From assembly GCF_032854445.1 (NCBI RefSeq), contig NW_027018019.1:1-51972 (forward strand): 51,972 nt of DNA, read 5' to 3'. Shown in pieces: positions 40,090-49,100 of the stretch. This DNA is from Liolophura sinensis (taxonomy: Eukaryota; Mollusca; Polyplacophora; Chitonida; Chitonidae). Position 1 is the stretch's first letter. Every line of letters starts with the position of its first letter. The notes beneath the pieces are model-generated. The model was given only the letters and a program-made list of their open reading frames with translations. It ran no database searches and had not been told where the DNA came from. Position numbers and translations under genes: made by a program.

Positions 40090-40638
40090 CCATGGAGTAA
40101 GAGCCGTTGCAGGGCACGTAATTATGACATAAATGATCATTTAATTGCCACTACAGCCAAAAGTATTGGTCGGAGAGCAACGCGGTTTGCACCATTCGAT
40201 TTCTCGTCCCAAAATACGTCGGATTAGCCTCTTACCAGCAGCACTGGAACAGTTTTTTTAATTTTGCATTTTTGCCTGGTCTTTTTGTTAATTGAAATCG
40301 GCTACACTGTACTCTGTACAATCGCGACTGGTCATTACTATATTCAACTTTTGACTATAAGTTATGTGCCCTTCGGTAGCCCAGAAGACGTCAAATCTTT
40401 GTGCTAAGCCCATTTAACTCACCCAGCAATTGTCTTACTTCTAAGTCCAAGACAATCTCAATGTCTTTATCTACGTGTAGAAAAACCACACCATTTGTAC
40501 GTGAAAAACACAAGGTACTTGATACAGTCTGCTGTAAAAAGTACAACTGAACACTGACCCACTTCAGTAAGGTGCCAAAAGATGCGGAATTGGGCCAGGT
40601 ATTGGCAGCTGTTGAAAAATTGCAAATTTCCCTGGATT
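40090..40638. repeat. Fusion monomer K/M, unit 74
   Basis: It has the same pattern as unit 57: K up to gtccaagac (about 40,447), M from gtacgtg (about 40,501). It is probably a copy of the same event carried along by later amplification. Confidence 0.75.
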
Positions 40639-41187
40639 CCATGGAGTAAGAGCCGTTGCTGGGCACGTGATTATGACATAAATGATCATTCAATTGTCAC
40701 TACAGCCAAAAGTATTGGTCGGAAATCAACGCGGTTTGCACCATTCGATTTCTCGTCACAAAATACGTCGGATTAGTCTCTTACCAGCAGCAACTAGAAC
40801 AGTTTTTCCACTTTTGCATTTTTACGTAGTCTTCTTGTTAATTGAAATCGGCTACACTGTAGTATGTACAATCGCGATTGGTCATTACTATATTCAACTT
40901 TTGACTATAAGTTATGTGCCCTTCGGTAGCCCAGAAGACGTCAAATCTTTGGGCTAAGCCCATTTAACTAACCCAGCAATTGTCTTATTTCTAAGTGGAA
41001 GACAATCTCAATGTCTTTATCTACGTGTAGAAAAACCAGACCATTTGTACATAAAAAACACAAGGTACTTGATACAGTCTGCAGTAAAAAGTACAACTAA
41101 ACACTGACCCACATTTATAAGGTGCCAAAAGATGCGGAATTGGGCCAGGCATCGGCAGCTGTTAAAAATTGCAAATATCCCTGGTTT
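40639..41187. repeat. Fusion monomer L/K, unit 75
   Basis: It is L through accagacc (about 41,038). From ctgcag and ctaaacactgacccacatttataagg (41,080 onward) it has the K tail. The next unit is M, as after a normal K. The segment from G to J is absent. Confidence 0.75.
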
Positions 41188-41655
41188 CCATGGAGTAAGA
41201 GCCGTTGCTGGGCACGTGATTATGACATCAATGATCATTCAATTGTCGCTACAGCCAAAAGTGTTGGTTGGAGAGCATCGCGGTTTGCACCATTCGATTT
41301 CTCGTCACAAAATACGTCGGATAAGCCTCTTACCAGCAGCACTGGAACATTTTTTCCACTTTTGCATTTTTGCCTGGTCTTTTTGTTAATTGAAATCGGC
41401 TACACTGTACTCTGTACAATCGCGACTGGTCATTACTATATTCAACTTTTGACTATAAGTTATGTGCCCTTCGGTAGCCCAGAAGACCTGAAATCTTTGG
41501 GCTCAGGCCATTTAACTCACCCAGCAATTGCCTTACTTCTAAGTGGAAGACAATCTCAATGTCTTTATCTACGTGTAGAAAAACCACACCATTTGTACGT
41601 GAAAAACACAAGGTACTTGATACAGTCTGCTGTAAAAAGTACAACTGAACACTGA
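41122..41655 (+). other. Longest open frame in the window, 177 codons; probably not a gene
   Basis: The frame begins at GTG, not ATG, and nearly spans a monomer. It exists only because unit 76 and the K tail before it combine three variants that remove stops usually found in this frame: ggataagcc instead of ggattagcc, gggctcagg instead of gggctaagc, and ttgggcc instead of ttgagcc. A one-base shorter A-run (gttaaaaattgc) sets its GTG start. Other monomers are interrupted at these sites. I see no recognisable domain and no sign that the reading frame is conserved. Confidence 0.6.
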
Positions 41656-42220
41656 CCCACTTCAGTAAGGTGCCAAAAGATGCGGAATTGGGCCAGGTAT
41701 TGGCAGCTGTTGAAAAATTGCAAATTTCCCTGGATTCCATGGAGTAAGAGCCGTTGCTGGGCACGTGATTATGACATAAATGATCATTCAATTGTCACTA
41801 CAGCCAAAAGTATTGGTCGGAAATCAACGCGGTTTGCACCATTCGATTTCTCGTCACAAAATACGTCGGATTAGTCTCTTACCAGCAGCAACTAGAACAG
41901 TTTTTCCACTTTTGCATTTTTACCTAGTCTTCTTGTTAATTGAAATCGGCTACACTGTAGTATGTTCAATCGCGATTGGTCATTACTATATTCAACTTTT
42001 GACTATAAGTTATGTGCCCTTCGGTAGCCCAGAAGACGTCAAATCTTTGGGCTAAGCCCATTTAACTAACCCAGCAATTGTCTTATTTCTAAGTGGAAGA
42101 CAATCTCAATGTCTTTATCTACGTGTAGAAAAACCAGACCATTTGTACATAAAAAACACAAGGTACTTGATACAGTCTGCTGTAAAAAGTACAACTGACC
42201 ACAGACCCACATGAATAAGG

Positions 42221-44480
42221 TGCCAAAAAGATGCGGAATTGAGCCAGGTATCGGCAGCTGTTAAAAAATTGCAAATTTCCCTGGTTTCCATGGAGTAAGA
42301 GCGTTGCTGGGCACGTGATTATGGACATAAATGATCATTTAATTGTCGCTACAGCCAAAACTATTGGTCGGAGAGCAACGCGGTTTGCACCATTCGATTT
42401 GTCGTTACAAAATACGTCGGATTAGCTTCTTACCAGCAGCACTGGAACAATTTTTCCAATTTTGCATTTTTGCCTGCTCTTTTTGTAAATTGAAATCGGC
42501 TACACTGTACTCTGTACAATCGCGACTGGTCATTACTAATATTCAACTTTTGACTATAAGTTATGTGCCCTTCGGTAGCCCAGAAGACCTGAAATCTTTG
42601 GGCTAAGCCCATTTAACTCACCCAGCAATTGCCTTACTTCTAAGTGCAAGACAATCTCAATGCCTTTATCTACGTGTAGAAAAACCACACCATTTGTACA
42701 TAAAAAACACAAGGTACTTTATACAGTCTGCTGTAAAAAGTACAACTGACCACAGACCCACATGAATAAGGTGCCAAAAGATGCGGAATTGAGCCAGGTA
42801 TCGGCAGCTGTTGAAAAATTGGAAATTACCCTGGTTTTCCATGGAGTAAGAGCCGTTGCTGGGCACGTGATTATGACATAAATGATCATTTAATTGTCGC
42901 TACAGCCAAAAGTATTGGTCGGAAAGCAACGCGGTTTGCACCATTCGATTTTGTCGTCCAAAATACGTCGGATTAGCTTCTTACCAGCAGCACTGGAACA
43001 ATTTTTCCACTTTTGCATTTTTGCCTGGTCTTTTTGTAAATTGAAATCGGCTACACTGTACTCTGTACAATCGCGACTGGTTATTACTATATTCAACTTT
43101 TGACTATAAGTTATGTGCCCCTTCGGTAGCCCAGAAGACCTGAAATCTTTGGGCTAAGCCAATTTAACTCACCCAGCAATTGCCCTTACTTCTAAGTGCA
43201 AGACAATCTCAATGTCTTTATCTACGTGTAGAAAAACCACACCATTTGTACATGAAAAACACAAGGTACTTGATACAGTCTGCTGTAAAAAGTACAACTG
43301 ACACAGACACACATCATTAAGTGCCAAAAGATGCGGAATTGAGCCAGGCATCGGCAGCTGTTGAAAAATTGCAAATTTCCCTGGTTTCCATGGAGTAAGA
43401 GCCGTTGCTGGACACGTGATTATGACAAAAATGATCATTCAATTGTCACTACAGCCAAAAGTATTGGTCGGAGAGCAACGCGGTTTGCACCATTCGATTT
43501 CTCGTCACAAAATACGTCGGATTAGCCTCTTACCAGCAGCACTGGAACAATTTTTCCAATTTTGCATTTTTGCCTGGTCTTTTTGTTAATTGAAATCGGC
43601 TACACTGTACTCTGTACAATCGCGACTGGTCATTACTATATTCAACTTTTGACTATAAGTTATGTGCCCTTCGGTAGCCCAGAAGACCTGAAATCTTTGG
43701 GCTAAGCCCATTTAACTCACCCAGCAATTGCCTTACTTCTAAGTGCAAGACAATCTCAATGTCTTTATCTACGTGTAGAAAAACCACACCATTTTTACGT
43801 GAAAAACACAAGGTACTTGATACAGTCTGCTGTAAAAAGTACAACTGACCACAGACACACATCATTAAGGTGCCAAAAGATGCGGAATTGAGCCAGGCAT
43901 CGGCAGCTGTTGAAAAATTGCAAATTTTCCTGGTTTCATGGACTAAGAGCCGTTGCTACGAACGTGATTATGACATAAATGATCATTCAATTGTCACTAC
44001 AGCCAAAAGTATTGGTCGGAGAGCAACGCGGTTTGCACCATTCGATTTGTCGTCACAAAATACGTCGGATTAGTCTCTTACCAGCAGGAACTGGAACAGT
44101 TTTTCCACTTTTGCATTTTTACCTGGTCTTTATGTTAATTGAAATCGGCTACACTGTACTCTGTTCAATCGCGACTGGTCATTACTATATTCAACTTTTG
44201 ACTATAAGTTATGTGCCCTTTGGTAGCCCAGAAGACCTGAAATCTTTGGGCTAAGCCCATTTAACTCACCAGCAATTGCCTTACTTCTAAGTGCAAGACA
44301 ATCTCAATGTCTTTATCTACGTGTAGAAAAACCACACCATTTGTACGTGAAAAACACAAGGTACTTGATACAGTCGGCTGTAAAAAAGTACAACTGAACA
44401 CTGACCCACTTCAGTAAGGTGCCAAAAGATGCGGAATTGAGCCAGGCATCGGCAGCTGTTGAAAAATTGCAAAATTTCCC
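42221..44480. other. Zone of excess one-base indels
   Basis: Relative to the partner copy 7.14 kb upstream, there are extra or missing single bases at ccaaaaagatg (42,223), gagcgttg (42,300), tatggacat (42,322), actaatattc (42,536), gttttcc (42,835), gtcgtccaaaat (42,954), gccccttcgg (43,118), gcccttac (43,183), gacacagac (43,300), ttaagtgcc (43,319), tttcatgg (43,934), ctcaccagc (44,267), taaaaaagtac (44,382) and gcaaaattt (44,470). Several are in homopolymers. Unit lengths become 551, 551, 549, 548 and 551. Confidence 0.85.
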
Positions 44481-46133
44481 TGGTTTCCATGGAGTAAGAG
44501 CCGTTGCTGGGCACGTGATTATGACAAAAATGATCATTCAATTGTCACTACAGCCAAAAGTATTGGTCGGAGAGCAACGCGGTTTGCACCATTCGATTTG
44601 TCGTCACAAAATACGTCGGATTAGCCTCTTACTAGTAGCACTAGAACAGTTTTTCCACTTTTGCATTTTTGCCTGGTCTTTTTGTTAATTGAAATCGGCT
44701 ACACTGTACTCTGTACAATCGCGACTGGTCATTACTATATTCAACTTTTGACTATAAGTTATGTGCCCTTCGGTAGCCCAGAAGACGTCAAATCTTTGGG
44801 CCAAGCCCATTTAACTCACCCAGCAATTGCCTTACTTCTAATTGCAAGACAATCTCAATGTCTTTATCTACGTGTAGAAAAACCACACCATTTGTACGTG
44901 AAAAACACAAGGTACTTGATACAGTCTGCTGTAAAAAGTACAACTAAACACTGACCCACATTTATAAGGTGCCAAAAGATGCGGAGTTCGGCCAGGCATC
45001 GGCAGCTGTTAAAAAATTGCAAATATCCCTGGTTTCCATGGAGTAAGAGCCGTTGCAGGGCACGTAATTATGACATAAATGATCATTTAATTGCCACTAC
45101 AGCCAAAAGTATTGGTCGGAGAGCAACGCGGTTTGCACCATTCGATTTCTCGTCCCAAAATACGTCGGATTAGCCTCTTACAAGCAGCACTGGAACAGTT
45201 TTTTTAATTTTGCATTTTTGCCTGGTCTTTTTGTTAATTGAAATCGGCTACACTGTACTCTGTACAATCGCGACTGGTCATTACTATATTCAACTTTTGA
45301 CTATAAGTTATGTGCCCTTCGGTAGCCCAGAAGACGTCAAATCTTTGTGCTAAGCCCATTTAACTCACCCAGCAATTGTCTTACTTCTAAGTCCAAGACA
45401 ATCTCAATGTCTTTATCTACGTGTAGAAAAACCACACCATTTGTACATAAAAAACACAAGGTACTTGATACAGTCTGCAGTAAAAAGTACAACTAAACAC
45501 TGACCCACATTTATAAGGTGCCAAAAGATGCGGAATTGGGCCAGGCATCGGCAGCTGTTAAAAAATTGCAAATATCCCTGGTTTCCATGGAGTAAGAGCC
45601 GTTGCTGGGCACGTGATTATGACATCAATGATCATTCAATTGTCGCTACAGCCAAAAGTGTTGGTTGGAGAGCATCGCGGTTTGCACCATTCGATTTCTC
45701 GTCACAAAATACGTCGGATAAGCCTCTTACCAGCAGCACTGGAACATTTTTTCCACTTTTGCATTTTTGCCTGGTCTTTTTGTTAATTGAAATCGGCTAC
45801 ACTGTACTCTGTACAATCGCGACTGGTCATTACTATATTCAACTTTTGACTATAAGTTATGTGCCCTTCGGTAGCCCAGAAGACCTGAAATCTTTGGGCT
45901 AAGGCCATTTAACTCACCCAGCAATTGCCTTACTTCTAAGTGGAAGACAATCTCAATGTCTTTATCTACGTGTAGAAAAACCACACCAATTGTACGTGAA
46001 AAACACAAGGTACTTGATACAGTCTGCTGTAAAAAGTACAACTGAACACTGACCCACTTCAGTAAGGTGCCAAAAGATGCGGAATTGGGCCAGGTATTGG
46101 CAGCTGTTGAAAAATTGCAAATTTCCCTGGATT

Positions 46134-49100
46134 CCATGGAGTAAGAGCCGTTGCTGGGCACGTGATTATGACATAAATGATCATTCAATTGTCACTACAG
46201 CCAAAAGTATTGGTCGGAAATCAACGCGGTTTGCACCATTCGATTTGTCGTCACAAAATACGTCGGATTAGCCTCTTACCAGAAGCACTGGAACAGTTTT
46301 TCCACTTTTGCATTTTTGCCTGGTCTTTTTGTTAATTGAAATCGGCTACACTGTACTATGTACCATCGCGACTGGTCATTACTATATTCAACTTTTGACT
46401 ATATGTTATGTGCCCTTCGGTAGCCCAGAAGACGTCAAATTTTTGGGCTAAGCCCATTTAACTCACCCAGCAATTGCCTTACTTCTAAGTCGAAGACAAT
46501 CTCAATGTCTTTATCTACGTGTAGAAAAACCACACCATTCGTACATGAAAAAGACAAGGTACTTGATACAGTCTGCTGTAAAAAGTACAACTGAACACTG
46601 ACCCACTTCAGTAAGGTGCCAAAAGATGCGGAATTGAGCCAGGGATCGGCAGCTGTTGAAAAATTGCAAATATCCCTGGTTTCCATGGAGTAAGAGCCGT
46701 TGCTGTGCACGTAATTATGACATAAATGATCATTCAATTGTCACTACAGCCAAAAGTATTGGTCGGAGAGCAACGCGTATTGCACCATTCGATTTGTCGT
46801 CACAAAATACGTCGGATTAGCCTCTTACCAGCAGCACTGGAACAATTTTTCCACTTTTGCATTTTTGCCTGGTCTTTTTGGTAATTTAAATCGGCTACAC
46901 TGTACTATGTACCATCGCGACTGGTCAATACTATATTCAACTTTTGACTATATGTTATGTGCCCTTCGGTAGCCCAGAAGACGTCAAATCTTTGGGCTAA
47001 GCCCATTCAACTCACCCAGCAATTGCCTTACTTCTAAGTCGAAGACAATCTCAATGTCTTTATCTACGTGTAGAAAAACCAGACCATTTGTACATAAAAA
47101 ACACAAGGTACTTGATACAGTCTGCTGTAAAAAGTACAACTGAACACTGACCCACTTCAGTAAGGTGCCAAAAGATGCGGAATTGAGCCAGGCATCGGCA
47201 GCCGATGAAAAATTGCAAATTTGCCTGGTTTCCATGGAGTAAGAGCCGTTGCTGGGCACGTGATTATGACATAAATGATCATTCAATTGTCGCTACAGCC
47301 AAAAGTATTGGTCGGAGAACAACGCAGATTGCACCATTCGATTTCTCCTCACAAAATACGTCGGATTAGCCTCTTACTAGTAGCACTGGAACAGTTTTTC
47401 CACTTTTGCATATTTGCCTGGTCTTTTTGTTAATTGAAACCGGCTACACTGTACTCTGTACAATCGCGACTGGTCATTACTATATTCAACTTTTGACTAT
47501 AAGTTATGTGCCCTTCGGTAGCCCAGAAGACCTGAAATCTTTGGGCCAGGCCCATTTAACTCACCCAGCAATTGTCTTACTTCTAAGTCCAAGACAATCT
47601 CAATGTCTTTATCCACGTGTAGAAAAACCACACCATTTGTACATAAAAAACACAAGGTACTTGATACAGTCTGCTGTAAAAAGTACAACTAAACACTGAC
47701 CCACATTTATAAGGTGCCAAAAGATGAGGAATTGGGCCAGGCATCGGCAGCTGTTAAAAAATTGCAAATATCAATGGTTTCCATGGAGTAAGAGCCGTTG
47801 CTGGGCACGTGATTATGATATCAATGATCATTGAATTGTCGCTACAGCCAAAAGTATTGGTCGGAGAGCAACGCGGTTTGCACCATTCGATTTGTCGTCA
47901 CAAAATACGTCGGATTAGCCTCTTACCAGCAGCACTGGAACAGTTTTTCCACTTTTGCATTTTTGCCTGGTCTTTTTGTTAATTGAAATCGGCTACACTG
48001 TACTCTGTACAATCGCGACTGGTCATTACTATATTCAACTTTTGACTATAAGTTATGTGCCATTCGGTAGCCCAGAGGATCTGAAATCTTTGGACTCAGC
48101 CCATTTAACTCACCCAGCAACTGCCTTACTTCTAAGTGCAAGACAATCTCAATGTCTTTATCTACGTGTAGAAAAACCACACCATTTGTACGTGAAAAAC
48201 ACAAGGTACTTGATACAGTCTGCTGTAAAAAGTACAACTAAACACTGACCCACATTTATAAGGTGCCAAAAGATGCGGAATTGGGCCAGGCATCGGCAGC
48301 TGTTAAAAAATTGTAAATATCCCTGGTTTCCATGGAGTAAGAGCCGTTGCTGGGCACGTGATTATGACAAAAATAATCAATGAATTGTCGCTACAGCCAA
48401 AAGTATTGGTCGGAGAGCAACGCGGTTTGCACCATTCGATTTCTCCTAACAAAATACGTCGGATTAGCCTCTTACCAGCAGCACTGGAACAGTTTTTCCA
48501 CTTTTGCATTTTTGCCTGGTCTTTTTGTTGATTGAAATCGGCTACACTGTACTCTGTACAATCGCGACTGGTCATTACTATATTCAACTTTTGACTATAA
48601 GTTATGTTGCCCTTCGGTAGCCCAGAAGACGTCAAATCTTTGGCCTTAGGCCATTTAACTCACCCAGCAATTGTCTTACTTCTAAGTCCAAGACAATCTC
48701 AATGTCTTTATCTACGTGTAGAAAAACCAGACCATTTGTACATAAAAAACACAAGGTACTTGATACAGTCTGCAGTAAAAAGTACAACTAAACACTGACC
48801 CACATTTATAAGGTGCCAAAAGATGTGGATTTGGGCCAGGCATCGGCAGCTGTTAAAAAATTGCAAATATCCCTGGTTTCCATGGAGTAAGAGCCGTTGC
48901 TGGGCACGTGATTATGACATCAATGATCATTCAATTGTCACTACAGCCAAAAGTATTGGTCGGAGAGCATCGCGGTTTGCACCATTCGATTTCTCGTCAC
49001 AAAATACGTCGGATTAGCCTCTTACCAGCAGCACTGGAACATTTTTTCCACTTTTGCATTTTTGCCTGGTCTTTTTGTTAATTGAAATCGGCTACACTGT

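Larger units (their letters stand above)
41085..45478. repeat. Long near-identical segment, copy 2 (partner 33,945-38,336)
   Basis: Same monomer order as the partner. It differs by a few substitutions (for example tatgttcaatcg near 41,962) and by a cluster of one-base indels between about 42,221 and 44,480. Confidence 0.85.
29109..46133. repeat. Array block IV: eight-monomer higher-order repeat (L-G-H-I-N-J-K-M) and shortened derivatives, units 54-84
   Basis: Landmarks lie at 29109, 29658, 30207, 30756, 31305, 31854, 32403, 32952, 33501, 34049, 34598, 35148, 35697, 36246, 36795, 37345, 37894, 38443, 38992, 39541, 40090, 40639, 41188, 41737, 42288, 42839, 43388, 43936, 44487, 45036 and 45585. 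Marks are: L, ggattccatgg and ggaaatcaac; G, gtcgttac with cctgctc; H, ggaaagcaac or ggaaatcaac with ttgtaaattg; I, gctggacacg and catttttacg; N, ggactaagag; J, actagtagcactagaac; K, cacgtaattatg and tttgtgctaa; M, ggttggagagcatcg. The order read is H I J K/M L/G, H I J K M, L G H I N J K/M, L/I (a variant) J K/M, L/K M, L G H I N J K M. Only the last set is complete. Confidence 0.88.
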
